This document shows positions 44,420 to 53,647 of a DNA stretch of 64,000 nt, piece after piece. A program made the position numbers and the translations under genes. The DNA is from Chryseosolibacter sp964551035 (GTDB taxonomy: Bacteria > Bacteroidota > Bacteroidia > Cytophagales > Cyclobacteriaceae). Location: positions 1 to 64,000 of the forward strand of contig CAZKBK010000025.1 of NCBI GenBank assembly GCA_964551035.1. The letters are read 5' to 3'. The notes under the pieces were generated by a model, which did no database searches, was not told where the DNA came from, and saw only the letters and a program-made list of their open reading frames with translations. Each line of letters begins with the position of its first letter. Within the stretch, counting starts at the first letter, position 1.

Positions 44420-45841
44420 TCAGTATTCGGCGGCGCCGATGTCGTACGCCGCGCCTTTCAACCGGGCTTTCCCGTAGAAATCTTGTTTGATGTTGTAGGA
44501 AGAAATGTCTGCTCCGTTGTCCAGCAACGGCGAACCTGCGGACGGGCGGTAATTTTGCGCTCCGATATCGGCGAATCCCGCAGCCTCGACGCTCGTCGTA
44601 AAGAAGTTGTTGACCATCTCCACAGGAACCGTCTTGCTGAGCTTGTAAACGTAGGCATCCTCGCCGCTGCGCGGATAGGAGTAGAGACTGAAATTTCCGG
44701 GGTCGGCGATCACATTGTTCCTGATCACATTCATGGGCACCTTTTCAGCGTAGAGACGAATACCGTCGGTGGCAGGGCGGATGATGGTGTTGTTGATGAA
44801 CTGGAATCCCGGACCCGGCGTGTAGCGCTCGTCGCAGAAGATCCCGATATCGCCGGCATCGACAATCACGTTGTTATAGACCACATTGTCACCCAGCCCC
44901 AGTACGATCATTCCGTTCCCGGTGCCGTTGCGAATAAAGTTGCCATAGCAATAGCCACCCGTACCGCCGCCGAGCTGCATGCCGCTGTTTTGGTGGCGGA
45001 CGGTGAGCAACCCGTAGTTCTCGATGGTGTTGTTATAGATCCGCGTTCCGCGTGTTGCGCAGCCCACCTGTATGCCATCCCATCCGGTGTTGCGCACGAT
45101 GTTGTCGCCCAATCGCAGGTTGTGAATTTCGTGCGGGAGCCGGATGCCGCAGTCGCGTTTCATTCCGTCCCAAAAGGAATTTCCGACATAGAATCCTTCA
45201 CCGCCGGTGTCGTGAACATAGTTGTGTATGAGAACCACGTTCTTCATCAGGAAATTTCCGCGGATGGTGGCGTCGTCACAGGAGGGATCGGTCTTGGCCA
45301 TCACGCCGGCAAAACCCTGATCCTTTACTTCCACATGATCCAACTGCAGCTGTGTGCTGAGGTCGCCGAGTGCCACGCCAATGCGGCCGCCGATAACTAC
45401 CAGACCATACCGCTTGTGAACGTCGCCGCCGGTGATGCGGAAATAACTGCTGTATTGCGTCTTCAACGCGAACGACATTCCCGTCCCGTCGACGATGGCC
45501 GTTCCGTCGCAATTTCTGACAATGATGGGTTCCTCCCTGGTGCCGTTGATATTTCGGAATACGAGGTTGCGGTAGTCTACGTTGGCGCTCAGACCGATCA
45601 CGGCGCCAGGATGGATGTTCAACGCTTTGCCATCGATGACATGTTGGTTTGGTGGCACGACATAGTCACATTCGGCGCAAGGGGTGATCTCGTTTATCGC
45701 AGAGGTCGTGGTCACTCCATTGGTGTCGGCTGCATGGGTAAGCGCTGCAAGATCGGGTTCAGCGCATTGAACCGCGATAAGGGAAGCGGCTATAACGGCG
45801 GCAATGTTCCCTTTGAGGTGTAGGTTAGGTAAGAATTTCAT
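44420..45841 (-). CDS. right-handed beta-helix lipoprotein, paralogue 2
   Basis: A 473-residue paralogue of the protein at 42628. The start at 45841 is chosen to give the signal and lipobox ASLIAVQC. It shares long near-identical stretches with paralogue 1, such as GVMAKTDPSCDDATIRGNF, DTGGEGFYVGNS, CGIRLPHEIHNLRL and GWDGIQVGCATRGTRIYNN, and ends ARLKGAAYDIGAAEY. An added CAECDYVV segment with two Cys precedes the entry strand. Function is unknown; a surface carbohydrate-binding or lyase role is the family expectation. Confidence 0.88.
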   Translation of the reverse strand: MKFLPNLHLKGNIAAVIAASLIAVQCAEPDLAALTHAADTNGVTTTSAINEITPCAECDYVVPPNQHVIDGKALNIHPGAVIGLSANVDYRNLVFRNINGTREEPIIVRNCDGTAIVDGTGMSFALKTQYSSYFRITGGDVHKRYGLVVIGGRIGVALGDLSTQLQLDHVEVKDQGFAGVMAKTDPSCDDATIRGNFLMKNVVLIHNYVHDTGGEGFYVGNSFWDGMKRDCGIRLPHEIHNLRLGDNIVRNTGWDGIQVGCATRGTRIYNNTIENYGLLTVRHQNSGMQLGGGTGGYCYGNFIRNGTGNGMIVLGLGDNVVYNNVIVDAGDIGIFCDERYTPGPGFQFINNTIIRPATDGIRLYAEKVPMNVIRNNVIADPGNFSLYSYPRSGEDAYVYKLSKTVPVEMVNNFFTTSVEAAGFADIGAQNYRPSAGSPLLDNGADISSYNIKQDFYGKARLKGAAYDIGAAEY

Positions 45842-45993
45842 AGGTATGGGGGTTATTGCGGGCAATGCCCTGGAAACTGGAATCAACTAAAGCTCAACGA
45901 ACAGGTGGAGGTGCTGCTATCGGTGCTTCATAACGTTGGTGTTTGCGGTTGGGGGTAATCATCCAGGCACGTCGACGCGACGGGTGAACCGGT

Positions 45994-46026
45994 CATGCCT
46001 TCCGGCAACTGGCGCCGGAAGGCATG
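45994..46026. other. perfect 13-bp inverted repeat
   Basis: CATGCCTTCCGGC (45994-46006) pairs perfectly with GCCGGAAGGCATG (46014-46026) around a 7-nt loop, and TGAACC/GGTTCA flanks extend it. It sits between beta-helix paralogues 2 and 3. On the + strand a run of seven T begins about 20 bp later; on the - strand no T-run follows, so it is not a standard terminator for paralogue 3. Confidence 0.6.
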
Positions 46027-46084
46027 CGGTAATGGTTCAACGGGTCTTTTTTTATGAATTAAATCGATTCTTCCGAATGAAGGA

Positions 46085-46477
46085 TCACTCCGGCATCATC
46101 GTGTGCTGTGCGATGACGATGGGTTGCTCCGAAGTACCAATGAGATTGACAAAGGTCAGATCGCCGTAGCTGACGCCCGACTCCAGGCAGATCACACTCC
46201 CGGCTTTGAGGCCGAGCGCCGCACCGTCTACAACGGACGCGTCCTTCGCGACGACGAACGTGCACGTCTTGCAGTCAACACCGGTTCTGACCTCGGTATT
46301 CTCACCGATGATCGTTAAACTGCCAATACTTGCCTGCGTTTCCGAAACGGCTTCCATCGTTTCGGCCTGGGTAGCCACCTCTTCAAATGCTGTTTCCTGG
46401 CACGCCATGGCCAGCCAGCCGGCAATGACAATCACCATAAGGGTTCTTAGAGCGGAAAAAGTTCTTTGGAGTTTCAT
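46085..46477 (-). pseudogene. truncated beta-helix lipoprotein, paralogue 3
   Basis: A 130-residue frame with signal and lipobox IAGWLAMAC, then CKTCTFVVAKDASVVDGAAL and VSYGDLTFVNLIGTSEQPIV, which match the N-terminal entry module of paralogues 1 and 2. It stops right there (IAQHTMMPE), and no continuation of the beta-helix is found in other frames downstream. It is either a deletion remnant or a short secreted protein made only of the entry module. The start at 46477 is set by the signal peptide. Confidence 0.7.
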
Positions 46478-46789
46478 GTTTAAAAAATGTTTAGGCCCTT
46501 CAGGCAGTTCAAAAAATGGTTTCATGACTTCACCGGGTCCGCGCGCGACCCGATTGCCGTCCAAATACTTTTGCAACGTAGGAACAAGTTTTATAAAGCG
46601 CGGCATCGCCGTAAGAAATTGCCGATTGTTGGTAATTATCCCCGATAAAGGAAATATTTTTCCCACCAAGTAACCCCCTCAAACGGCTGGTTTACAACAA
46701 GATAGCGAGCAGACGACCATTGCGCTGCGGATGTTTGTCTAACAAAATATATACAAATCCCGTACATTAGTTTTACAATCCATATAGAA
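46478..46789. other. 312-bp divergent intergenic region
   Basis: It separates the truncated beta-helix gene from padR and should hold both promoters. The right end (46735-46785) is AT-rich, with CATTAGTTTTACAA before padR resembling a -7 box with one mismatch. A frame extending paralogue 3 upstream to 46669 shows no signal or conservation. Confidence 0.4.
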
Positions 46790-47119
46790 ATGCAGAAGGA
46801 ATTTCTCGGCGAGTTCGAAGAACTTGTATTAACCATGGTGGGCATACTGCAGGATGATGCGTACGGCAACGCCATCGTTCAGGAGATCCGCGAACGCGTT
46901 GGACGCGAGGTCAACCTGAGCGCCGTCCACGTGACGCTTTACCGGCTTGAAGACAAAGGCTACGTGAAATCGCGAATGGGTGGCGCCACCAACGCGCGGG
47001 GAGGAAGGCGCAAGCGGATCTTCTCCGTGACGAACGCAGGGCTCGCCATGCTTCGGGCCATGAAGGAAGTGCGCACCGACCTCTGGAAACTTATTCCGCA
47101 ACTGAAGATGACCTATTGA
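46790..47119 (+). CDS. PadR family transcriptional regulator
   Basis: A 109-residue winged-helix regulator with no long C-terminal domain (PadR-s1 type): EFEELVLTMVGILQDDAYGN, AIVQEIRERVGREVNLSAVH, VTLYRLEDKGYVKSRMG and GGRRKRIFSVTNAGLAML. The stop precedes the permease start by only 2 bp, so the two are cotranscribed, and the regulator most likely represses its own operon. This PadR-plus-FtsX permease pairing recurs in Bacteroidota and Acidobacteria. Confidence 0.93.
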   Translation: MQKEFLGEFEELVLTMVGILQDDAYGNAIVQEIRERVGREVNLSAVHVTLYRLEDKGYVKSRMGGATNARGGRRKRIFSVTNAGLAMLRAMKEVRTDLWKLIPQLKMTY

Positions 47120-47121
47120 CG

Positions 47122-49800
47122 ATGGAAACGCCGTCGAAGAAACTTTCTCCTCCCGCTCTGGCAAGGCGATTCCTCCGGTGGTATTGTCCGCCAGCGCTGC
47201 ATGAGTGCATCGAGGGTGATTTGCTGGAGGCCTTCGACGAAGACGTGCGCCGCGGCAGGAACGCGCGGTTGTGGTTTGCCCTCGGCGTATTGCAGTTTTT
47301 CCGGCCGGACATTTTTATGAGAAACCGATTTTCACTCAACGCGATGAATACCATTATGATTGGCAACTACTTCAAGACCGCCTCCCGCAACCTCCGGAAG
47401 CGCAAGTTCTACTCGTTCATCAACGCCTTCGGGCTCAGTATCGGGATTGCCTTCGGCCTGTTGATCTACCTCTTCATGGCCGACGAAAAGAGCTTCGACC
47501 GGTTTCACACGAATAAAGGCGACATCTACCGGATCGAGAAATATTCCTACGACTACTGGATGCCCGACCCTTCGAGTCCCTATGACCGTTCGGCGTGGAT
47601 CCAAGTCATCTTCGGCCCCGTTGTGAAGGAAGAACTCGCTGAAGTGAAGTACATGACGCGTTACAACCCCGACTACACCGGGGTCTTTCGCTATGGCGAA
47701 AAGGTCTTCAGTGAGAACAGCATTACGTATGTCGACGGCGACTTCTTCAGGATGTTTTCTTTTTCGCTCCTTCGCGGCAACGCCGACCGGCTCTTTCAAA
47801 ACAAGAACGAAGTCGTGCTGACGCCGGAGATTGCGGCTAAGTATTTTGGCGAGGAAGATCCCATCGGCAAAACCGTGGAGATCGACGTGAACGGCGAGGC
47901 ATCGTTTACCGTTGCCGGGATCATTGCCTCTGCGCCGCCGAATTCCAGCTTGCATTACGATATCCTGATCCCGCAGGAGAACCGGCCCTCCTATGAGCGA
48001 AACATGAAGAACTGGGGCAACTTCAACACACCGACCTTTGTTCAACTCCACCCGCAAGCCGACCTCGCTTCTTTCAAGCTGCACCTGGATCAGATCACTG
48101 AAAAGTACCTCAGCGAAAAGATGGAGAAATGGAGAAAGGAGGCCGCCACGCCGGTGCCTGACGATGTGAAGATGATCGAGTACCTCTTCACGCCGTTGCC
48201 AGATATCCACCTCGCCACGGAAGTGGGGTGGGAAAAAGTGAGCGACCCCAAATACGCCATGATCCTGGGTGGACTGGCCATCCTGATCCTCGCCATCGCT
48301 TCCATCAACTACATTGCCCTTGCGCTGACTACGTCGGCGGCGCGCAGAACGGAGGTAGGCATCCGCAAGACCGCGGGCGCCACCAGGACGGAACTCGTAT
48401 TTCAGTTTTGCTTTGAGTCGGTGGTGCTCGCGATGATCTCCATGTTCGTTGGCGGTGGGCTTGCGGCATTGTTTCTCCCCTTGTTCAATGAATTCACGGG
48501 TAAGGAGATTTCGGTCGCGTCGATCGATTATGTGCGTTTCGGCGGTGTGGCCCTGGGGTTGGCCATGGTGGTGGGGTTGCTCTCGGGAAGCTATCCTTCG
48601 CTGTTCCTGTCGGCGTTCCGGCCCGCGCAGGTGCTCAAGGGAAGGTTCACGTCGCGGCTACACGCCGGCTTTACGAAGCCCCTCGTCATCCTCCAGTTTG
48701 CCATGGCGGCGTTCCTGATCGTGAGCGCGCTGATCATGTTCCGCCAGATGCGCTACGTCACCACCCGCGACCTTGGCTACGACCAGGATCAGGTCCTGGT
48801 GATTCCCACCCACACCGGATGGAATGCCGAGGCGGATAAGACCGTGCGCCGCTTCCGCGAACGGGCAAGCCAGGAGCCTTTTGTGGTAAGCGTAGCCGGC
48901 ACCAGCATATCTTTCGCTCATGGCTATTCCCGTTATGGCTACAAGATCGACGGCGAACAAAAAGCCGCCTTTGTGTACGGCGTTGATCCTTTCTACATCC
49001 CCACGCTGGGGATCGAGCTGGCGTCAGGCCGCAACTTCGACCCCGCCATGGCCAGCGATTCAAATGCCGTGATCGTCAACGAGGCCCTCGTCCGCGACAT
49101 GAAATGGATGGATCCGGAAGACGAATACCTCAACTGGCGCGAAGACAGCCTCGGGCCGGGAGATAAAGTGATCGGTGTGGTGAAGGACTATCACTTCCTT
49201 TCCCTGGAGCGGGGATTCGAGCCGATGATCCTTGCCGTCGACACCGACTACGCCGGCCATCTGGTGGACATGCTCGTAAAAGTTTCTTCCCACGACCTGC
49301 CGGCGACGGTGGAAAAACTTGAGGCCATCTGGAAGGAACTGAACCCCGAGAAGCCGTTCGACTACACATTCCTCGATGAAGATGTCGCCCGGCAGTATGC
49401 CAGCTATGAGCAGTGGATGAAACTGATGGCGCTGGCCACGGTGTTCGCCATCCTCATCGCGTGCCTGGGCCTGTTCGGGCTTGCCGGAATCAACGCGGTT
49501 AACCGCACCAAGGAGATCGGCATTCGCAAGGTCATGGGCGCCGGCCTGGGGAATATTTTTGTGCTGCTGAATCGTCAGTTCGTGTTCCTGGGGATCTTTG
49601 CCTTCCTGCTGGCATCCCCCGTTTCGTGGTATGTCATGCGGAAGTGGCTCGACAGCTTCGAATTCCACATCGACATCGGCGTCGAATTGTTCGCCGTCAG
49701 CATGGTGGCGGGGCTGGTGGTTGCGCTGGTCACCGTGAGTTACCACGCCATCCGCGCAAGCGCCCTCAACCCTTCCGAAACGCTGAAGCATGACGGGTAG
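47122..49800 (+). CDS. double-FtsX ABC permease with N-terminal prefix domain, PadR-linked
   Basis: An 892-residue permease. Residues 1-75 form an extra cytoplasmic prefix (ALARRFLRWYCPPALHECIE, GDLLEAFDEDVRRG), the permease-prefix domain that accompanies PadR-linked permeases. The usual core begins with GNYFKTASRNLRKRKFYSFI and FDRFHTNKGDIYRIEKYSY. The first coupling helix is RTEVGIRKTAGATR and the second TKEIGIRKVMGAGL; the tail is LNPSETLKHDG. It is the longest of six permeases in the window and the only one with a regulator. Confidence 0.92.
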   Translation: METPSKKLSPPALARRFLRWYCPPALHECIEGDLLEAFDEDVRRGRNARLWFALGVLQFFRPDIFMRNRFSLNAMNTIMIGNYFKTASRNLRKRKFYSFINAFGLSIGIAFGLLIYLFMADEKSFDRFHTNKGDIYRIEKYSYDYWMPDPSSPYDRSAWIQVIFGPVVKEELAEVKYMTRYNPDYTGVFRYGEKVFSENSITYVDGDFFRMFSFSLLRGNADRLFQNKNEVVLTPEIAAKYFGEEDPIGKTVEIDVNGEASFTVAGIIASAPPNSSLHYDILIPQENRPSYERNMKNWGNFNTPTFVQLHPQADLASFKLHLDQITEKYLSEKMEKWRKEAATPVPDDVKMIEYLFTPLPDIHLATEVGWEKVSDPKYAMILGGLAILILAIASINYIALALTTSAARRTEVGIRKTAGATRTELVFQFCFESVVLAMISMFVGGGLAALFLPLFNEFTGKEISVASIDYVRFGGVALGLAMVVGLLSGSYPSLFLSAFRPAQVLKGRFTSRLHAGFTKPLVILQFAMAAFLIVSALIMFRQMRYVTTRDLGYDQDQVLVIPTHTGWNAEADKTVRRFRERASQEPFVVSVAGTSISFAHGYSRYGYKIDGEQKAAFVYGVDPFYIPTLGIELASGRNFDPAMASDSNAVIVNEALVRDMKWMDPEDEYLNWREDSLGPGDKVIGVVKDYHFLSLERGFEPMILAVDTDYAGHLVDMLVKVSSHDLPATVEKLEAIWKELNPEKPFDYTFLDEDVARQYASYEQWMKLMALATVFAILIACLGLFGLAGINAVNRTKEIGIRKVMGAGLGNIFVLLNRQFVFLGIFAFLLASPVSWYVMRKWLDSFEFHIDIGVELFAVSMVAGLVVALVTVSYHAIRASALNPSETLKHDG

Positions 49801-50145
49801 CGAAGGGCGAAGGACCCCTTGCTATGAAATGCTTATGACCAGATGGCGCATCAATCGCATTGTGCTTACCCGGCAGCCTTTATCCGTGCAAGCCCGTAAT
49901 CCGTACCATCCGTGATTCAGACAAGGGGGCGTGGTTGCCCTTTCGATCGTACGATACAGGCGCCGGCGCGAGGACCTGCAGCGGATAGTCCGGCCCGACC
50001 CAGAAGGGGGCCGCATGTCCTGAGCGTAGTCGAAGGAGCGGTCCCTGAGCGTAGTCGAAGGGTAGAATTTCAGCATCCTCACCTTTTTATATTGGCGCGA
50101 CATTCGCTACATTTAAGTTGACCATTCTTTAAAACAAAATCTGAT
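49801..50145. repeat. intergenic cluster of dispersed repeats
   Basis: Three repeat types lie in this gap. At about 49805-49845, GCGAAGGACCCCTTGC leads a block also found in diverged form at about 60039-60076. At about 49887-49925, ATCCGTGATTCAGACAA and flanks recur at 61800-61843. At 50017-50036 and 50042-50061 there are two direct copies of CCTGAGCGTAGTCGAAGG. No gene is seen; the 3' part should hold the promoter of the gene at 50146. Confidence 0.75.
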
Positions 50146-51162
50146 ATGAAACTCAACGTAGTCCTGGGATTGATGACCGTGGCGTCGATACCGTTTATGA
50201 GCGCTTGTGATGACGAGCCCCCGCCACCGGCATTGTTGCAGTTTGTGGACACCGAGATCGACGTGAAAGAATCTACGGGAGACCCGGAGTCGTTTCACCC
50301 CGCGCTCCTCCAGGATGCAACGGGAACTGAGGTGAAAATTACCCTTTCATTGGATAAGCCCGCGGCCGAAACCTCCGTGGTTGCGTTCTCCGTTTCAGGA
50401 ACGGCTGATGCAACGTCCGCGGCCAATCCCATTGGCGACTATGGCCTTGAAGGCTCTAACTTCACCATAGAAAAGGGCGCGACGGAAGCCGTACTTACGC
50501 TTACCGTGTATGAGGATACGGAGTTCGAGGACGACGCCGAAAACGACGAGGGGTTGTACTTTGAAGACATCGTCATCACGCTGACCAACGTGGTCAGTGG
50601 CCCGGTTCAAATCGGCGAGGGAAGCACGGTCAATGTCAATATTCTGGAGGATGATGTGGAGATTGACCTTACCTGGGATAATGGGAACGGGAACGCCGGA
50701 GATGTTGACCTGGATCTATACTTGTGGATTGGCGAAGAACTGCTGACAGGGTCCGCGGCTGGAGGTACCCAATTTGAAGAAGTGCTCCTTCCAGGCGGAT
50801 TTTTTAACGAAACCTTCGGCGTGAGCTACACCTATTATGGGGGAACGTCCAATACCGTTACGCTCACCTCGACCATCACAAACCACGGCGGGGAAGTCAA
50901 CGGTGAAAGTGGCCCGCATGAGACTGCGGCAAGCTATACCCTGGCCAATATCAACGTGTACGACAACCCGGATGACCCGAACCACAAGGGCAACCCCATG
51001 GTGGTTCAATACCTGGAAAAAGACGGACACGATTTGGAAGCCGGCCCCATCAACGTTCCTCCGTCCGGCAGCCGCATCGGCCATGCGCCCACGTCAATAA
51101 CCGATCGCACGTCCTGGGCAGAGGTGTTCAAGACCTACCTCCAGCGCCGTAGCGCAGATTAG
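50146..51162 (+). CDS. putative lipoprotein with Calx-beta-like domain
   Basis: A 338-residue exported protein; the signal ends IPFMSAC, a lipobox. Residues about 30-165 look like a Calx-beta-type sandwich (VKITLSLDKPAAETSVVAFS, NFTIEKGATEAVLTLTVYED, EDIVITLTNVVSGPVQIGEG). The second half (DLTWDNGNGNAGDVDLDLYL and later) is a beta-rich domain I do not recognise. It is related in architecture to the lipoprotein at 54143 inside the SusCD operon, although it lies on the opposite strand. It shares a terminator with that operon. Confidence 0.75.
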   Translation: MKLNVVLGLMTVASIPFMSACDDEPPPPALLQFVDTEIDVKESTGDPESFHPALLQDATGTEVKITLSLDKPAAETSVVAFSVSGTADATSAANPIGDYGLEGSNFTIEKGATEAVLTLTVYEDTEFEDDAENDEGLYFEDIVITLTNVVSGPVQIGEGSTVNVNILEDDVEIDLTWDNGNGNAGDVDLDLYLWIGEELLTGSAAGGTQFEEVLLPGGFFNETFGVSYTYYGGTSNTVTLTSTITNHGGEVNGESGPHETAASYTLANINVYDNPDDPNHKGNPMVVQYLEKDGHDLEAGPINVPPSGSRIGHAPTSITDRTSWAEVFKTYLQRRSAD

Positions 51163-51179
51163 CAAGAGACGAGGCTGAT

Positions 51180-51216
51180 AAAAAAAGGGCTGGACATTCA
51201 TCCAACCCTTTTTTTG
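51180..51216. terminator. bidirectional intrinsic terminator
   Basis: AGGGCTGGA pairs with TCCAACCCT around ACATTCA, flanked by seven A on the left and seven T on the right. It can end both the rightward gene at 50146 and the leftward SusCD operon. Confidence 0.88.
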
Positions 51217-51249
51217 TTTCCCTTTCTTTCGTCCTGGCACCCCCCCGGG

Positions 51250-53643
51250 TTAGTTCCGCAGCCATTTGAACACCGCCTTGCCCGTCCCCGCGCTCACGGT
51301 TACGAAATACACGCCCGGGCCCAGTTGGGAGGCGTCGATCTTTGCTTCCAACGCCGGCTGGGATTTCATGCCCGACCACGAAGGGGTTGCCGCCAGCCCC
51401 AGGGTCGAATGTACCGCGATGTCTACCGCACCCTGGTAAGCGTTTTCAATAAACACCCGGATCTCGTCTCCACCCGGGTTTGGAAATACGCTGATGCCGT
51501 CAAAGACGGGACCGGGCTCGACACCCACGACGCCTTCCGTGCGGACATAGATGGTGGTTTGCGCTTCGGCGTTGCAGAGGTCAAGACCCGAGCCGGTGGT
51601 GGTGTACGTGGTTTGCGTCGTTGGCGTCACCGTGATCTGCGGGCCCGGCACATCTTGTACGGAGCCGTCGTCGGCGTTCCATACGAACACGCTCGCGCCC
51701 CGGGCGTTCAGGATCACTTCCTCGCCGGGATAGATCAAGGGCTTCGACGCGGAAACCTGAACGGACGGGTGAACGCCGACTTTCGGCGTAATGTCCATGG
51801 CGATGTTGGCGCCGTACGCAATCGTGAACAATTCCCAGTCGCCGGCGTTGTCCCGCACCCAGGATGTCGCCTGCGTAGCTTCGCCGTTTGCCGATGAGAC
51901 AACGGCCACCGTGTATCCGTCATCGTAGGCGATCTCTACGCCGATGTGAAACGGACGGCCGAACAGGGGCGTTTCGCGGTCAAAGACGATCTCCGTGGGC
52001 CGCGCATTGAGGATGTCATCCTGGACCTGCTTTAGCAAAACTTCCTTTCGTTCGATCACCGAGCCCGGGCTGCTCTGCGGGCCACGGGCATTCCAAACGG
52101 TGACAAACAATGTGGCATCTTCCACTTCGAGGTCCAGCGCTCCGAAATTCACCGTTACACCGCTGACATAGGCGTAGCCGCACTGGTTGAGAAAAAATTC
52201 CGAGAAGGCGTCGTTGCCGGCGCTGTTGTGACCCGTCAGGTGGCCCGTGTGTTCGCCGAAATCGGCGAGCGGAAGCACCGAAGGTGTAAACGTTTCCGCG
52301 ACGTTGGTGAACGATCCGCAAAGGCCTTCCTCTGAAATCGTGATAAAGTCTTCCAGCAGAAGCGTGTCCTTGCCTTCACTGTTGGCGACGACAAGTTGCA
52401 CGTCGTAGGTGCCGGGGGTATTGTACACAACGCCAGGGTTACGCTCTGCGGAGGATCCCGGGTCGCCCCCCTCGAAAGTCCATTGCCATTCGTTCGGAAA
52501 ATTCGTCGACAGGTCCGTAAACTGTACTTCGCTGCCCAGGAGTACGCAGCCGAGATCGTCAACGCCAATGTTGGCCACCGGAGGCGCATCCACCACGGGG
52601 CTGCAGAGGTTGCCCTCGATCAGCGATTGCCGCCGGGGGCTGATGTCCATCACCGCCCGTATCCGCAGCTTCTGGCCCTCGGTAAAAATATTCATGCACG
52701 CGTCGTCGGAGTAGTCCATGTAGTTTTCGACCATGTTCACGCCGCCGCAACTGATGCGTCCGACCTGGCAACCGTAGTTGGGCCCCGCTGCCGGCGGCGT
52801 ATCCGCGACAAAGTCGTTGGCGCAGTTTCCGTCACCCCAAATGTGGCGCAGCCCCAGCCAGTGGCCGGTCTCATGGGTGAGGGTCCGCCCGCGGTTGTGC
52901 GGCGCCTGCAGGACGGGGAAATCACCTTTGTCGACAGAGCCAAAAGCCTGGTAGCGCAGCACGACCCCGTCGGTGGTAGCAGGGCCACCCTTCTCCTGCA
53001 AGCCCGCGAGCCCCGACTGATCGGGAAATTGCGCATAGCCCACCAGCGTGCTGGCGCTGGCGTCGAACCGCACCGTCCAGATGTTGTAAAAAAGATTCGG
53101 GTTCCAGTAGGTGGAGGGCTTGAGCTTGTTCTCGATCTCGTCGCGGGACCAATCGGCCTGATTGCCATTGTAGCGGTGAATGCCCGGCTCGTCGAGTGCC
53201 GTGCCGTCTTCGCCGACAGGGGAGAGGCAAAACTCGATCTCTATGTCGGCGCCGACGGGATTGTCGTTGAAGCCTGGCGTCCCCGCCATTTTCCGGAAGT
53301 CCTCGTTTAACACCGCGATCTGCGAGGCCACCTGTTCCGCGCTGATGTTGGGGCCACTGCCCACAGCCTCGCCGTTGTGTACCACGTGTACCACGATGGG
53401 GATGCTCAGCACCACATCCTGGGACCGCCCGCTTTTCATTTCCTCTTTCAACCGCGCAATGCGGTTCTTCACCCTTTCTTCAAAAGCGTCAAGAGACCCG
53501 AACTCCGGATACTTTTGCCTGTTGATCCGGTCCTGGTCCATCGTTGCACAGGGTTCGCCCGGCAGCTGCTGTTGCGCGTATCCGGCACCGGATATGAATA
53601 TCATCAACGACAATGCCGTCACCAGGCGTAATCCCCTTCTCAT
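51250..53643 (-). CDS. secreted M43-type zinc metalloprotease with PKD and Por-type sorting domains
   Basis: A 797-residue secreted protease; the start at 53643 gives a signal ending GAGYAQ. The pappalysin-like M43 catalytic domain has the zinc motif HETGHWLGLRH near residue 257 and a Met-turn MDYSDDACMNIF near 320. A PKD domain follows (VQFTDLSTNFPNEWQWTFEG at about 365-450), then a beta-sandwich region. The last 80 residues, ISVFPNPGGDEIRVFIENAY to GVYFVTVSAG and KWLRN, match a T9SS C-terminal sorting domain. It is the last gene of the SusCD operon, 4 bp after its neighbour, suggesting that it releases peptides taken up by SusCD. Confidence 0.93.
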   Translation of the reverse strand: MRRGLRLVTALSLMIFISGAGYAQQQLPGEPCATMDQDRINRQKYPEFGSLDAFEERVKNRIARLKEEMKSGRSQDVVLSIPIVVHVVHNGEAVGSGPNISAEQVASQIAVLNEDFRKMAGTPGFNDNPVGADIEIEFCLSPVGEDGTALDEPGIHRYNGNQADWSRDEIENKLKPSTYWNPNLFYNIWTVRFDASASTLVGYAQFPDQSGLAGLQEKGGPATTDGVVLRYQAFGSVDKGDFPVLQAPHNRGRTLTHETGHWLGLRHIWGDGNCANDFVADTPPAAGPNYGCQVGRISCGGVNMVENYMDYSDDACMNIFTEGQKLRIRAVMDISPRRQSLIEGNLCSPVVDAPPVANIGVDDLGCVLLGSEVQFTDLSTNFPNEWQWTFEGGDPGSSAERNPGVVYNTPGTYDVQLVVANSEGKDTLLLEDFITISEEGLCGSFTNVAETFTPSVLPLADFGEHTGHLTGHNSAGNDAFSEFFLNQCGYAYVSGVTVNFGALDLEVEDATLFVTVWNARGPQSSPGSVIERKEVLLKQVQDDILNARPTEIVFDRETPLFGRPFHIGVEIAYDDGYTVAVVSSANGEATQATSWVRDNAGDWELFTIAYGANIAMDITPKVGVHPSVQVSASKPLIYPGEEVILNARGASVFVWNADDGSVQDVPGPQITVTPTTQTTYTTTGSGLDLCNAEAQTTIYVRTEGVVGVEPGPVFDGISVFPNPGGDEIRVFIENAYQGAVDIAVHSTLGLAATPSWSGMKSQPALEAKIDASQLGPGVYFVTVSAGTGKAVFKWLRN

Positions 53644-53647
53644 ACTG

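Noticed and set aside
46085..46669. Longer start for the truncated beta-helix gene at 46669
   Set aside because: The extra 64 residues would precede and destroy the lipoprotein signal and show no similarity to the paralogues.
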